DNA from: Rhodeus uyekii
Taxonomy: Eukaryota > Chordata > Actinopteri > Cypriniformes > Acheilognathidae
Length of the DNA: 64,000 nucleotides
Direction: 5' to 3'
Assembly: GCA_037043235.1 (NCBI GenBank)
Contig: JAWRVZ010000027.1
Location: 3,721,501 to 3,785,500 of the forward strand
Shown here: positions 34,870 through 49,079 of the stretch, one piece after another
Layout: the number at the start of each line of letters is the position of its first letter
Position numbering within the stretch: position 1 is the first letter of the stretch
Position numbers and translations under genes: made by a program
Notes under the pieces: model-generated
What the model saw: only the letters and a program-made list of their open reading frames with translations
Told to the model about the DNA's origin: nothing
Database searches by the model: none

Positions 34870-36700
34870 ACCGTTTGATATTAACTAACTAACCCTATGG
34901 GTAGACAGGAATTCATATAACATGTTGACAATGCTGATTTTAATCTCAATTTATTTATAAAACACAATAACACAGTAGTTGACCATTGTGCTAAACAATA
35001 TCAATTAAAAAGCTACAGTACAACAGTAAAACACAACATAAACATATTATTGAAGTTTAGACTAGCCCCATTTGACTCAGAGAGTATAACCGTATCAAAG
35101 AGATAGGTTTTTATTTTGCTTTAAAAAAGTGATTCTATCCATATTATTCTGATAGAAAGTAGGCTGTTCCACAATGAGGGCCGGCTGTGGCAGAGGCCCG
35201 GTCACACCTTTTTTTTCAGCCTGGATCTAGCCAGAAACGTAAGGGTTTCTGACTCAATGACCTTAAACATTTAGAAAGTTTGTTTATACTCAAAAGATCA
35301 GAAAGCTAAGAAGGTGCTAGTCCGTTTAAAACCATAAAGACAAAAAGTAAAATTTTAAACTCTATATTCTAAAACAAATTGGCAGCCAGTGCAAAGAGAG
35401 TAAGGCAGGGGTGGTATGTTTATATTTGCAAGCGTCCGTCAGATGTCTAGCAGCTGCATTTTGGACTGTTTGTAAGCAATTCATGTGGTATTGGCTAATA
35501 ACTATATAAATTGAGTTCCAGTAGCCTAGTCAAGATGAGTTAAAGGCAGATATACTGTAGCTCTCTCAAACTCTCACAAAAAAAAATGTCTTAATTGAAC
35601 GATACTGGATTCAACTACTGCGTTTACCCGCTTATCAAATTTCAAAGCAGTATCAAAAACAACACCCACATTTTTTACAATGGGCTTAACATATCGATCA
35701 CTTGAGTTGTGCTGCCAGTAGAGCTAGAGGTCTGAACACTCGTTGAAATTTACTGTATGAAATTTAGGGACACCCATGCTTTAAAATCCAACAAATGAGA
35801 ACTGAAACCATGATTGACATTTTGTTTAAAAGGCACATAGATTTGAGAATTAACAGCACAACAATGAAACAATAGGGGTTTATTTAATATCAAACCCATA
35901 GGTAGCATATGTAGAGAAAACAACTTGGGGAACCCCATAGTTCAAAGCTGAGAAGAATACTAAAAATGTCAAGAAACGAAAAATGTATAGTATGCATATA
36001 GGATTTGAGGCAATTTAGTGCACAACTTTTAATACCCACACAGTGTTCGGGGCAAGAAATATGAATACTGTGTTCTACAGTTTCAAATAACGCACTTACA
36101 TCTGAAAGCAAAAGTACCACAGAGGTCACAGAATCAACAGATGATAATATATCATTGAACATTCTTAAAAGAGCAGACTCTGTAACTGTGGTGTTTCTTA
36201 AACCCAAATGGAAGGTTTCAAACACAACAATGGACTCTAAAAATGTAGTATTTGGGCAGAAACTACTTTCTCTAAAACTTTAGAGTTGAAAGGTAAAGGT
36301 ATCAGATAAAACCGTCACATCAAGTTTTAGCTTTTTCCAACAAACACAGTTTGACAGTTCATATAATAATCAGACATAAAATATACGGCATCAAAAACCT
36401 GAATGAGGAAGCATATTGGAATAGTATCAGTTGAGGACAAGGTAGATTTTCATACATTATTTAAGAGAGTTTATAGAAATTGGCACAGATTAAAAAAAAT
36501 TAAGTACTGGAGGGATAGAGGGATCATAATCTGAAGGGACAATAAGCTTTTCGTTACAGTAAACATCAGTAGTATATACTGCAACTGTCTACTCAAAGTG
36601 GATTTATATCAGAATTTACAGTGGAAAAGAGAATCCTATGACAATTTTTAGCTGTGAAGTCTGAAAAGTATTTTCAGTACTTTCATAAGATTTTGATAAT
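34870..36700. repeat. decayed dispersed repeat filling the pou6f1-dazap2 spacer
   Basis: Phrases such as AATTGGCAGCCAGTGCAAAG, GTCTAGCAGCTGCATTTTGG and AGTAGCCTAGTCAAGATGAG resemble the 3' parts of old fish retroelements as I remember them. Frames are short and broken, with no reverse transcriptase motif. Assignment to a family is not possible by eye. The rest of the 33.1-37.4 kb spacer is AT-rich with nothing further recognised. Confidence 0.35.
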
Positions 36701-37422
36701 CTAAAGAACCTTTTTCCACTATAACAAAAACTGTAATGAATAAATGACACATAAAACATGCCCTTGCTTAACGTGAATGAAAAACACCCTTAGCCTGAAA
36801 TCGCAGTCCACACCTTTCAGTTCAGATCTATCTTCATTAAATCATTGACTCTTGTCTGAATATAGTTTTGTTATGTTCACTTGTTTACCCAACAGCTATT
36901 ACAAAATGTATATTCATTTAACAGCCATTTTAAGTAGGTCAATGCCTTTGAAACGGAAAACAGCTTTAAACCACTGCTATAAACGTTTGTGTAACTGGAC
37001 TTTTGACTCAAACCCCTACAATTACTGTGATATCCTTCTTGTGACAACTTCCCCTCCTGATAACTGCCCTATTTTACATATAAATTGGCAACGTAGCTCT
37101 ATATTAAATCATTTATAACTCACAATTACATTCATGTATTTAATCGCATAAAGTGAGGCCTCCAGAAACTTTCGTTTTCGACATAATGTGAGTCATGTGT
37201 TTCTCTTTAACAGGGAGTGGCGTCCAAAATCTGACGCGAGCGTGACGTAGCCCCTCCCAACACAAATATACTCAAAGCAAAGCCCGACGAAAACAAGGAA
37301 GTAACGAGTACAAAAAAAAGACGAGGAACTTTGAGTAAATCTAATATTTATTGTCAAATAAACGCTGAATTCGGTGTGTTGAAATTCTCGACCCTTGATC
37401 ATTTTATCTACAGTGAAGAACA

Positions 37423-40400
37423 ATGAACAACAAAGGTAAAATACGCGATCAGCTTCGCTCTTCTGCTATTTTGCTTAGCCGCTTCCTAGCAACTACCAAT
37501 GGAGTTAGCCTTCATAACTGACTTACATAACAAACGGCTATACGTACCAAATTCTTATTAAATATGCGCCAAAAATATATGTCGTCGACTGCCTAACGAC
37601 GGAAACTATAATGTTTAACGTGGTAATGTCTTATTTCAGCGGACTGTCTGATGTCTGGGAATGAAAACAGGTAAAGGGTGACTAGCTTTCTGCTACAGCG
37701 CGATGACGTGATCGGAAAGGTGACCTCATTAGGCGAACGAAACGCGCACAGCCTCCGTTTAATCACTCATTAATCTAATTTACATGTTCTTCATCAATAT
37801 ACTGCGGTATTAAGAACAGTTTGTCTTATTTTTTATATCGCAATTGAGCTGTCAGTGAAGACTGGCTTATTGGCCTTCTGTTTTTTTCCTGTACTCGTTT
37901 TCATTTTTACATATGCGCATATTGTCTTATTATATATTGTGATTTAGCAATCAGTTAAGATTGGCTTATTTGTTTCTTATTTTTCTATACTCGTTTTTAT
38001 TTTTACATATGCGCATATTGTCTTATTATATAGCCAACCAGATTGGCCTATTTGTGTCTTATTTTTCCATACTCGTTATCATTTTTAGATATGCATGTTG
38101 TATCGTGTATGCATATTATACTGTATTTTGTATACATTTATTATACACTTTGCCTATTTAATTTTTTTTTTTTATAATGTATTCCATTCAATCGTTTTAA
38201 TCCTTATTTGATGCCCATCTATTTTGGTTTAAAATAAGCAGGAAACGGAAGTTGCAATCGTTTTTTCTTCCCTATTGTGACTCATATACAAGTGAATAAG
38301 AACTAGAAACAATGTACAAGATAAAATCCTGCAGCTAAAACAATAGTTGCTTGCAACGCCAAGGTCATTGGTTCGATTCCCATGAAAAGCAAGAACTGAT
38401 TAGTATGTCAATGTGTGCCTTAAATGCAATGTAAGTTGCTTTGGATAAAAACGTGTGACAAATGCGTAAAATATAACTATATAAATATAAAATGAAGGGA
38501 GAGACTTTGGCGTTGCTGTGATGTCATGAGAGTGACAGGATGTCCCGCCCTCACAGCAGTAAACATGTCATTAGTGAAGAGAAGTTGTTGCAGAGTGTTA
38601 TTCTGATTAAAGATGAGGGCACATGAATAAATTAAAAAAATCATACGCTTAGTAATTTATAATACGGTAATATTTCATGAAAAACCAAGAATGGTTAGTT
38701 TTGATTTCATGGTGACTTTAAAGAAAACCTCTGACTGTATCCTTAATATGACTGTCTATTTTCCAATAAATTAACATGGGATTCTGACATGATATAAATT
38801 TGACTGTTTTTCTGCAGGCTCATATCCACAACAAGCTGTTTACCCTCAGCAGAGCACAGCACCTGTTTACCCGCCTGCTATGCAAGTCCCTCCTCAGGTG
38901 TCTCCATATCCAGATGCCCCCCCTCCATACTCTGAGGTTACCAGCACTAATTGCTCTCTGTCTGCTCATTTGAATGTGTAATATCGAGTAGAAAAGACCA
39001 ATGTTGCATTGTAATCGAGTATTATTATAGATAGCAATAAATGAGTTTAACACTCAAGGATCCGTGTTTCCTTCCTTTACAAGAACATATGTCATTTCTT
39101 TTGAATCATCTGTTGTGATGCAAGTTCACACCAAGGATGATTCACAACTGTAATGATAAAGAGTTTAAATATAAAAGAATATAACACAACTAAAGCGGTA
39201 ATGGCACAGAGAAACGACAATTTCACAACTTTTTTTTGTGTGTGTGGTGGTTCTTCCGGATTTGACATTTTTGAAATGTTTCCCATTTATCGCAGGTTTA
39301 TCAGCCCAGGTATATGGCTCCTCCCCCAGCCCCGGGACAGATGGCTCAAATGACCTCAGCATACCCTGGTACTCAGATGTACATGCCCATGCATGCTCAG
39401 TCTATGCCAATGGGAGCCATGGCCTCCAGTGTCCCAATGGCTTATTATCCAATGGGACCGGTGTACCCTCCTGGCTCTACCGTCATGATGGACGGGGGAT
39501 TTGATGCTGGCGCTCGCTTCGGGCCTGGCACCAGTACTTCCATTCCTGTGAGTATTCACTGTAAACCATTTCTATCTTATTAGCCAGGAAGTAAATGCAT
39601 TTATATTAAAGTGTAACTTCAGTGATTTTCAACCCACTTTATATTCTTACAATACAATGTTTACTCGTTCTCAGTGTTACCTGGACAGAGAAAAACAAAA
39701 GTCTAATCTATTGTCAGCCAAAATTGACAACTTCAGGGCTTTTATGAAAACTACAGATTATACTTATCCATTTTTGTATCCCTGCCCACAGAGAGTAATT
39801 AACAGAACAGTTATTGCGTAGATTAACACTGAAAACTGTATCAAACTATGTCTGCTCTTTAAACAGCTTTATGGTAAAAATTGAACACTGTGGCAACAGC
39901 TTTCTTATCTGTACACGACAGCGTTTTGCTTTGGGAGGTTGGGCTGAATGGACAGAACACCAGTTTCTTTCAGTTTTTCCTCTTCCGTTGGCTAAAAACA
40001 GTGTTCATGATCATCCGCTTTGAAATGTTTACTACAAACACGTAGTTTTTCCGATTTTCCGTCACACCGTTTTCTCTGTATCTTACAATTCTTTGCAGCA
40101 TTTAGCCACTGCCTACAATGCGCTGGATCCTACTGGATCCTACTGGATCCTATTTCCGTCTAGAGCAAGGCAGTAATTGATTCTGGTAAGCGTAAACATA
40201 GCAGACTGGAGGGAGCGACCTTCGACCGTAACATGCCCAGTGCATTATGGGTTAAGTTTTCCTACCAATTTGGCAACAGGGAAGATAATGGCTGCCTTTT
40301 TCCTCTGTTTTCTCTAGTCAGGTAGCATAGAAAATAAAATTAAAGTTTACGTTGGAGGATCAAGGCATCAGATTTGACTTGTACAACCATATCAGTCACA

Positions 40401-40529
40401 GGTCCTTTTGATTTCTTGAGACGGGGAACAAAACATGACCTACAATTTGAATAGTTTTGAAAATGTCTTTCAATATAATCAGAGAAAGATGTTTATATAA
40501 AAAAGGACACTATCTGTACACATTTTATA

Positions 40530-40574
<45 letters not shown>

Positions 40575-41105
40575 TTATTAGATATTTAAGGTAATTGCAT
40601 TCATGCCAACTGTCATCATGATATGTTAACGCCGTCACCCAAACTGTAAAGTTGTAAATTATCTGGCATTTTTAGGTTTCCATCATTTGTTCTCAATGTA
40701 ATTTTTTGGTCCACAAAGTCAAGATTGATGATGAAAAAGTGATGGAAAATATTAGTCATTACCGTTTATTTTTTTTGAGAAAAGGTGATTGTGGCAGACA
40801 TGTTTGCAGGTTAATTTGTAAAAATCCTTCGTCGTCGTCTTCTGTAGCCTGTTTTGTCCCAGTACTCGAAAATCAAAGAAGTCTATTTGAAATTCCCTGT
40901 AGGTTCAGTCTCAAATGTTCTTGTTGGTGAAAATTCTTGTATGCATGTCCTTAACACATTTGTCTTTGTATTTAAGCCTCCACCTCCTGGTCACCACCCT
41001 AACGCGGCTCAGCTGGCGGCCATGCAAGGTGCAAATGTTGTGATGACACAACGCAAGGGCAACTTTTTCATGGGGGGCTCCAGCGGTGGTTACACCATAT
41101 GGTAA
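37423..41105 (+). CDS. dazap2: DAZ-associated protein 2, complete, 4 exons
   Basis: Small proline-rich adaptor that binds WW- and other partner domains and is reported in several signalling and stress pathways of vertebrates. Exons: 37423-37435, 38818-38936, 39296-39547, 40977-41105; 513 nt, 170 aa (human 168). The first coding exon is only 13 nt (MNNK plus one base). Visible features are many Y/P/Q repeats, a PPPYSE motif (PPxY, WW ligand) at about residues 39-44, a Met/Ala/Pro-rich middle (QMYMPMHAQSMPMGAMAS), and the highly conserved end RKGNFFMGGSSGGYTIW. All introns are GT-AG and phases agree. It is transcribed away from pou6f1. Intron 1 carries a SINE; intron 3 carries a GT/AT microsatellite and a short GGATCCTACT triplet. 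The long downstream region to about 43760 is probably its 3' UTR. Confidence 0.97.
38326..38475 (+). mobile_element. tRNA-derived SINE, copy 3
   Basis: Diverged head with TTGCAACGCCAAGGTCATTG and B box GTTCGATTCC at 38371-38380, then the family tail GTTGCTTTGGATAAAAACGTG. In dazap2 intron 1. Confidence 0.7.
40121..40151. repeat. triplicated GGATCCTACT unit
   Basis: Three tandem copies of CTGGATCCTA in dazap2 intron 3. Confidence 0.9.
40530..40570. repeat. (GT)n(AT)n compound microsatellite
   Basis: About 7 GT units followed by about 13 AT units; dazap2 intron 3. Confidence 0.95.
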
Positions 41106-43760
41106 CAGTGAGCATCACCCTGGGCCTGGACCGAAGCCCTCCTTTCCCTCTCCCTGGTTCCCTTTACCTGTTCTCCCACGCCTGCCTCCCTTGGGGCTGC
41201 TTGGCTAAGCCACAATACTGATTTAATCTAATGGAATGTAATATTTTAGAGCCCCTTACTCAAGGTACAATACTCCTCTGTTGATCTAATTGTGTAAAAA
41301 CGCAGTTATTGCGTATTCACAATTAAAACCGCTTTCAAAAGTGCATGATATTTGTAGGTTTGAACTTCTAGTGATCATATATGTCATATATCAGAATTAT
41401 TGGTTGGCTAAGACAACTTTTAAGGTGAAAACCAGGTCATTTTTACCTTTATTGCCACTGGCGTACCTCTTACAGCTTTATTTGGCTTCATTTTACAGTA
41501 CATTTTCTAGCTTATGGTTGTCTTCTTGAGCCGGAGATCATGCCAAGAGAAATACCGAGATAGTTTGATCGTTTGTGTAAATTAGCTATGCACTTGAAAT
41601 GTTCTCTTTGAATAGTACGCTTAACTAAGCCTTTCATTCCGATCATTGTTAAGGACTTGTCAGATATGTAAAATTTGGAAGTAAGCGCTCTAAATCAAAG
41701 AGATTGCCGTTTACAAATTAAAAAAAACGGTGGCGTATTGTACCTTTGGGCAAGCGTATATAAATATTATCAGGTGCCAAAACTGCACCATTATTTAAAA
41801 GCAAAGGAATTTACTTATGAATGAACCTAAATGCAGTAAAAGAGAGCGAACAAGATAAACAAAAGTTGGATTTTTTTTTCTTCTTCAATATTTTCCCTCC
41901 TATGTCGGATACCCAGAGCTGTACATATAGCCGTTTAGCGTGTGTTTTGTGTGTTCCAGCTCTATGTGCTTCTTCACAAACTTCCTTTTTAACATTTTCC
42001 ACAAAGGTTGTTTACAAAGGTCAGGGCTTAATCAAGAGACGATTTATTTTCAGTATTTTAAATAGTTTGGCACATCAAGCATTTTGTTTGTTTTGGGGAG
42101 CTGCTTGTACCAAAGATCTGGACTAGAATGCACTAAAAGCTTTTTTGCTTTTTGTAAGTCTTCTGTCAAAGTACATCTGCACTCAGATTCATACTGAAAT
42201 AAGTAAACATATCATATTTAGACGATGGCGATTGCTTTGCGGGTGTCACGCACCAGGCAGAGCGCACCACTGCTGTGACTGCATTTTTTTAAGGGGGTTG
42301 TGTTGAAAAATATATAAATGTTTCCTAGTTGCATCTTGATGTTTCTGCATGCACTTTTCAGTCATTTTGTTCTTAATAAAGAGTTGTCATTGTTACAATT
42401 TTTTAGAAGTACTACAAGATTAATTTATGTGTACTGTCAACCAATTTCAAAATGTTTTGCCCACTTATTTTGTACATGAACACAGTTATACTTGTTGCTG
42501 CATTGATGATTTTTCAAAGCAGCGCGGGGATGCGTAGCAGCAAATACAAAGGCTTAAATTCGGCTGAGAAATTGTGGTGTTGGTTTGCAAATGTTTCACA
42601 AGGGATTACAGTTTTCCTCTCACATCTTTAACATGATTTAAAAATGTTTCCCAGAATACCCGACATAAAAGGAAAACCTCAGATAGTTACACCAGCAGTC
42701 GTCTCCACCACATTTTGCTCTTCTAATTTATTTAATTGCCAAATCAATTCATTTCTGTTCCCAGCAGTGCAAGAATGCCCGTCAAAAGCAGCTGTTTTCT
42801 GCTTGACACTACAATCTATAAGTTCTGTAGCAGGTACCTGTATTATATGTGACTGTAGTCGAAAATGCTGCTTATTTTGCTAGATAACATTGAGGTGAAG
42901 TGCTTACAAATGCTCACTGGAGTTATTTCTCCATACATTCACTGGTGTCCTTTTTTTGGGTTATTATTCCCTATATATTTTCCGACTTATTTAAAAAAAA
43001 AAAAGACTTGTATGCTAGCCTGGCAATTGGGGCTCATTTGTAGGCTTTACATGTATCAGGTGCATCACTGGGTATCCGACACTGCAGTTCTAAAGGTTTT
43101 GCCCATCTGAATAAAAAAAAAAAACATTCAGGTAGATTTTTCGCTGCAAATAAAAAAAAATATTTCTGATGACTTTTTAAAAACATGCCAAGTATGCTGG
43201 CATTGCCTTAGCACCATTTCTATAATTTTCTGTGATTTCTCATGTAGGTTTTTATTTTAGTTTGAAACTTCTGACCTGGTAATTCTTTACCTGACTTTTA
43301 TGCCATTCTTTATTCAAATCCCATTTCGCTTATTTCACTATAAGGCAAAAAAAAACTAAAAATACATGAGGGCAAAGCCTTCAGAACTCAATATCTGTTT
43401 CAATCTTAGCGCAGCATTTTATCATGGCATGTGCCACCGTGTGTTTGTGTATGCAATGTAGCGGATACACTGCTTATCTTGAGCCTCAATACCATGACAG
43501 TCACGGATGGTATACGTCTTTGTGGGCACTACAGTTCAGGGAACCCTTTTGAATTTTTTTTTCTATATATATAATATAAAAAGATTGTGATGGGTTATAA
43601 TGGATGCATACTGCAGCATCAAGGAACCGAGGTCCTTCCTAGTTTGCTACATGACAAAATGATCTCCAGTGAAAAATGTGGTGCACTTAACTTTTTTTAT
43701 ACTAAACCTTAAGTATAAAACAAAATTTAGAATAAACAATATTTTGAATTTTGACCATCT
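41106..43760 (+). other. probable dazap2 3' untranslated region
   Basis: Long AT-rich non-coding stretch after the dazap2 stop with no recognised transposon. Two plus-strand AATAAA signals, at 42375-42380 and 43731-43736, could end a short and a long message. The extent is an inference from these signals and the lack of other features. Confidence 0.5.
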
Positions 43761-44946
43761 GTGTTGTAATATGTCTTTTTAATAAGGTTTTGTGTTGAAG
43801 TGTTTGCCTGCTGACTGGTTCGTGTGGAGGTTTATCTTCAGGTTACAACAAATGTTTGACTGATTAATCTCTTTAAATCCACATTTAGTCCAAAGCATGA
43901 CTGAATATAGATCTTGGAGATGAGATTAGTGTTGTAAATTACAGTCCAGAGGCTTAAATATTTTAGAAAATAGTTTGCATGGAAATTGATTTCATGTAGA
44001 CTATGGAAATCTTAGTTTTAGCTGTACTAGCAAATTTGAATTAACCAGCCATTGTATTTGACATGGGATTATCATCATCAATAACCATGTGCAATGAAAA
44101 AAGATGACTCAGAATACAATATAACTTGCGTTCAGTTTCTTAAGTAAGATGCTACTGGAACCCAGTACAAACAATATATATAAACACACAATGTCATGTG
44201 CATTGACATTTGGATCAGCATGTGTCTGTTTCACAAATAATGACAGAGGTAATAATTATATTTGGCACCGTTACAGCATGGCTATGTAACAAAAACATAT
44301 CTTGAATTTATAAAACGTGTCAAACAAAATTGTAAAATACATTTAAAGGGTTTTACAAGGCACTGCAACAGTGTTCCACTGTTCCAACTAAAATTGCTGC
44401 CATTAATAAATAATAAAAAGCCAGGCTAAATGGTCAAAAAGGCACACTGAAAAGCTACGAATTAACACTAAAGTGACTTATGACTCAAACTCAGATTTGT
44501 ACAATGCCTATAATGCTTGGCATATGCCACTTATTATCGGAGTTCTAATAATAACTCTTGGAATTACACTGATAAATAATTCCAATTATAACATGAATTT
44601 CTGTGTAATTTCTGCTGAAGTAGCGAATATAGTTTGGATCAGACTATAAACAATATACAGGCATAACAATTTGACAACAATAAAACGATTGTCCCAGTAA
44701 CTTTACCACACCAAAACTGATGGTGAAGCTTATTGGCATCCTAAAAAAAACAACTAATTTGGCTCAAACTGAACTCGAACTCATTGGTATCCCTTCAACT
44801 AAACATTCTTCCCCACAGCACAGACTAGTGGCTCATGTCCCATATGTCTTGCATATAAACCTCTCTATATAGACTATTTAGATGTCTGGAGAAGTCAATG
44901 CAATTTTAAACGGATCATCGATTGAATCCCTCGGATGCTAAACCGT

Positions 44947-46975
44947 TCAGATAAAGTATTCCTTCTTATTGTCAGTGACAGTGTCATTGTAGACCTGTTC
45001 TGGGTCCACTCCTGGTGCAGGCTCACCTGCGGTTCTGTAAACACCCTTACTGTGACACAGGTATCGGTACAACAGGAATCCACAGAGGATCAAAGTCAAC
45101 AGGATTAGGGCAATTACCACTAGAGGGGGAGAGAGAGTGTGAGTCGATGTATATAGAGTGAATATACATAGATGTATGGATTTCTAAGTGCAAAACTAGT
45201 CGGAAAAAAATAAACAAATGCAGTTACTGAATGTAAACACAGAGTTTGGTGTAAGTAGGATGCATTCAACTAGTCAAAAGTGGCAGCAATGTCATTTCTA
45301 ATGTTTTAAACGTTTTCTATTTCAAATAAATTCTGTTCTTTTGAACTCTTTTCATCAAAGAATCCTGAAAAAAAGTACATATTATGGTTTCCACAATAAC
45401 ATTAAGCAGCACAACTGTTTCCAACACTGATCATAAAAAATGTTTCTTGAGCCGCAGATCATCATACCAGAATGATTTCTGATGGATCATGTGAGTAATG
45501 ATGCTGAAAATTCAGCTTTGCCATCTCAGGATTAAGTGACATTTCAAAATAGATTACAATAATAGTCATGCAGCATTCATTTAATACGTTGCCTCTAAAT
45601 TATATTAGCCTCAAACAATCTGACACATCACCACAAGACCTTTCTAGGAGTGTCCAACACAATATACAGTAATACCTCGGTTTATGAGTTTAATTCGTTC
45701 CAAGAGCTTGTAACCCAAAACTCTCGTACACCAAAATAATTTTCCCCATAAGAATGCACTAAAAATCAATTGATTCGTTCCACACGACCATAAATGCCCA
45801 TTTTAACTATTTGTTTGGTTTTACTCAATTACAGTTAAAATTATAACCATTAAGATCTCATATAAATACTAATTAATAATTGACAATTAAACTAAAAATA
45901 CTTGACAATTTACTGTAACGCGCACTTTAGCTTTGAGTAGCGTCGCTGCTGGCGTGAAGGAGACGAGAGGAGGGGGACGGGGTGTTACTGCTTAGAGGGA
46001 GAATTTCCTACCTTCTTTCTATATGCTGTACTGTACGTATATATTTCACTACGTGAACAATAGTGATCACAATTAATGTTACAACACGAGGTAAAACCGC
46101 TAATAAAAAGTAAAATCACTTATAAAAGTATCACTGTCGTGAATGATGCAGCCAAACCGAGCGACGCTGAGAGAATGAACGAGTGAATGGTTAATAAAGG
46201 GGTTGGAACAGCGTGAGTGTTTTATGAGAGGCTGACGTTAGGATATTTCCAGTAAAAATGCGCGCAACGATGCTGAGCGTTAGATCTTTTCCACACAAAG
46301 ATGCTCGTGGGCGAGGGAATATTTTTCTCGCACATCTATACAATGCTCATACACCGATTTGCTCGTATACCAAGTCACTCGTAAACCGAGGTATTACTGT
46401 ATACAAGTTCAATAATTTAGGTAATTCAGCGGCTTTAATCTAATATCATGATCTGACGTGTCCTACAGTACAAACTAGACTGATAGACCGGCATATATTT
46501 ACCTCCCATGACAGTGAAGTCTGTTTGTGGTGAAGCTGTAGTAGCTGGTGCAACATCGGTCACTGTGAAACTGTGCACAAATACTGAAGAAGACACAAAA
46601 CCTGTATGTCAAGATTACATGCACTAAAATGTGGAATTACAAGCACTTCAGCTGGAGAACATGTTCAGCACGTGTTGATGAGTAATCAGATTAGGAGAAA
46701 AGCATCATAGCACGATGTTAGATATTAGCTGTACATAGACTGTATTTAATGCTTCAGTACTAAACCAAATGAGGACAGGTTAGAAACACTATGTAAAATA
46801 AATTGTGTTGGAGCCAAGACAGATTATGTTGCACTAGGCCATTATAATGTTCTGATTCATGGTTTAATATGAGTGACACACCCAAAGCCTGTGAGGAAGA
46901 CTTAATGCTCTTTATATAGTAAGACAAAGCACACAACTTACCATTAGGTGCAATGCTAGTCATGTTGAGTTCCAT
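44947..46975 (-). CDS. smagp: Small cell adhesion glycoprotein (small transmembrane and glycosylated protein), complete coding part
   Basis: Small single-pass membrane glycoprotein found at cell-cell contacts in vertebrate epithelia. Coding exons: 46942-46975, 46503-46583, 44947-45119; 288 nt, 95 aa (human 97). The start MELNMTSIAPN carries an N-glycosylation site (NMT) in the outer segment, followed by a Thr/Ala/Ser/Pro-rich stalk (TVTDVAPATTASPQTDFT) suited to O-glycosylation. A hydrophobic helix follows at about residues 39-56 (VVIALILLTLILCGFLLY), then a basic RYLCHSKG and a short cytoplasmic tail ending DNKKEYFI, which corresponds to the mammalian EKEEYFI end. All phases join at GT-AG introns. 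No cleaved signal peptide is visible, as in mammals. A noncoding 5' exon near 56515 is likely, which would place the retrovirus inside its first intron. Confidence 0.9.
45350..45600 (+). repeat. dispersed cyprinid repeat, direct copy
   Basis: Shares ATGTTTCTTGAGC, ATCATCATACCAGAATGATTTC, GATCATGTGAGTAATGATGC and TGAAAATTCAGCTTTG with the copies at 9150-9535 and 28245-28570. In the large smagp intron. Confidence 0.65.
45667..46399 (+). mobile_element. pogo/Tigger-like DNA element, full-length non-autonomous
   Basis: The left end is CAGTAATACCTCGGTTTATGAGT and the right end on the other strand is CAGTAATACCTCGGTTTACGAGT, differing by one base over 23. The element is flanked by TA on both sides (45665-45666 and 46400-46401), the target duplication expected for Tc1/mariner-class insertion; the CAGT... 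ends point to the pogo/Tigger branch. At 733 bp it has no transposase. It lies between smagp exons 2 and 3. Confidence 0.8.
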
Positions 46976-47339
46976 ACTTCTATTGAAACGGACACCTGTG
47001 CAGAGCAACATAGACAGACTACATTTTTAGTATGAACTGTGACTTTTTACATGCATGTCCTTTGGGAAACAGACCCTATGACTTATTAAGCAAGCCTCAT
47101 TTAAACATTACATACTAAATGTGGACAAACATCACTGGTTTGTGGGACAGACGCATCACTCAACCTATATAGTAAGTGCAAGAAGGTCTACTGACACTGA
47201 CATGAGGGACAACCATAAGAGGTCGGGGACTTAATCTTTCTACATTTTGACTTTTTGGTAGGTAAGTACTATTCAAAGATTCACGTCAACCCACTTTTTT
47301 TTTCTTTCTTTTTTTATAATTCTACAACTACACATCACA

Positions 47340-47460
47340 GAGGTTAAGGGACGTTCCTCAGGGAACCATGGTTCTGTCAAGTAACCCGACACGTACCCTT
47401 TCAAGTCAATCTCTCGACACTACGTGACGGATCACGCTTTGGGGAATGTGTAAAATCCGG
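47340..47460 (+). repeat. terminal-like repeat CCCTTTCAAG...CTTTGGGGAA, copy 1
   Basis: Contains CCTCAGGGAACCATGGTTC and TCTCGACACTACGTGACGGATCACG, a sequence I remember as a common cyprinid repeat. A copy in the opposite orientation lies at 55840-55910. Together they may be the ends of one old inverted-repeat element split by the retrovirus. The 47.5-49.08 kb stretch between it and the retrovirus holds no readable gene. Confidence 0.4.
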
Positions 47461-49079
47461 TCGTGTTAAAACGGCATCATTCCTAAAATCCAAGCAAGTT
47501 GATAAGGGAGCGAATGTCAATGATACGCGAGCGCCTAGTCCCATCAAGATTAGGTACTGGACCTTGTTGAAAGAGCCAGGCATCCAGCTTGAAGACTGCC
47601 AAGGCGACGCTGGCGCAGTCAGCAGTTGAACAGAGAGTGCTGGACTGATATAGCGGAGCTGATTGATAATAAGGAGTGGGGTGGGGTGACATCAATTGGA
47701 CAGTCAATTCCAATGGTTTTCACTATCCAATATGACAGTCTCAACTTTGATACGTGAAATTAGCTAGTTTTGATCTTCTGAGTCACCTCGGCCGAGGTTC
47801 AGTTGGGGGATTCAAATACTTGTAGGATTATCACCTGGTCTCTGTACGCTAGAGTGCATCTTTGTTGTTGTAGGGGAATTTAAAAAGTAAAAAACCCAAG
47901 GATCAGATATGATTAATGAAGAGGAGTCAGAAGTGCAGTCAATTGAAGAAACTTTTACTAAAGATAAGTTTGCAGTTTCAGCGGCAGAAGCCAGCTTCAA
48001 GTCTCACAAGGAGTTCTTAGGACGTTCCCCATACGCTCACATTTTCACACCAATTATACCATCTAACAGTCATGAAGCTATGTGATTACTTCAGGTTGAA
48101 TGATTCTGATTAGTAAAGGAATTGATCAACTAAGAAAACATCCACTCATGGACAGAAGCATCTCTTTATCAATCACACGGTTGACAAGGCCTCTGGTTTA
48201 GGCACAATGAGATATTCCAGGTCACAGACCTGCGTTTCTAGGTGTCAGCTTGTCAAGAAAAATAACTCACTCCATCTCCTCAAGATACCAGTTGTTCCTC
48301 TTACCCATTCTGATCTGTAACAAAGAATACTAATGCCCACACAGATATACAGCATCTTCAAGGTTGAAGTTGGTCGAGCAGAGACAATCAAGCGTGGATA
48401 CAAGGACTTTAATTTACACGACACAAATACAAACAACTTAATCTAAACACAGATTCATGAAGATAAAGTAACAGAATGGCAACTTACAGTTAATTTAAGA
48501 GCCAGCATGGAGAAAGAAAAAAAAATATTTCACCTTAATAGAGACATATAAGCTTTAAACACATCTAGAGATCGATAATCGAAACTTGCATTGGTCCCTC
48601 TGGCTGTTGAGCAAGGATGCGTGTATTCTGAGAGTTTCTATGTCTTGCTGGGGATCTTCGCTTGAGGTTTCCTTGGTTTAGTCCATGAGAAGTTCAAACT
48701 TTGTTTGAAGTTAGGCTTTGAAGGTAAGGGGAACATGGAGCGTGAAGAGGGAAGCAGAGTGCCCGAAGCCACCCTCTGCAAGGCCCGAAGCAAGAGCTTG
48801 AGGACAAACAGCAAAGAGCTTAGAGAGAGAGAGAGGTTCTGGGTGTCAGTGATTCTTCAAGACACACAGGGACATGCCCACTCTTGGCTGGAGAGCCAAT
48901 CACAAAGTGGAAATTGAGAGCGAGAAAGATTCTTTGTCTTCTTTCCTCACCTAGCATTTCAGCGCAACATAAAACACATTGTCTTGCCTTGTCTGAAACA
49001 CTTGCAAGACCCTATTGAGTAAAGGGCGGATGCTGCATGTCCAGCTGAAACTTATGCCTTCTCGACAATGTGAGGTGTG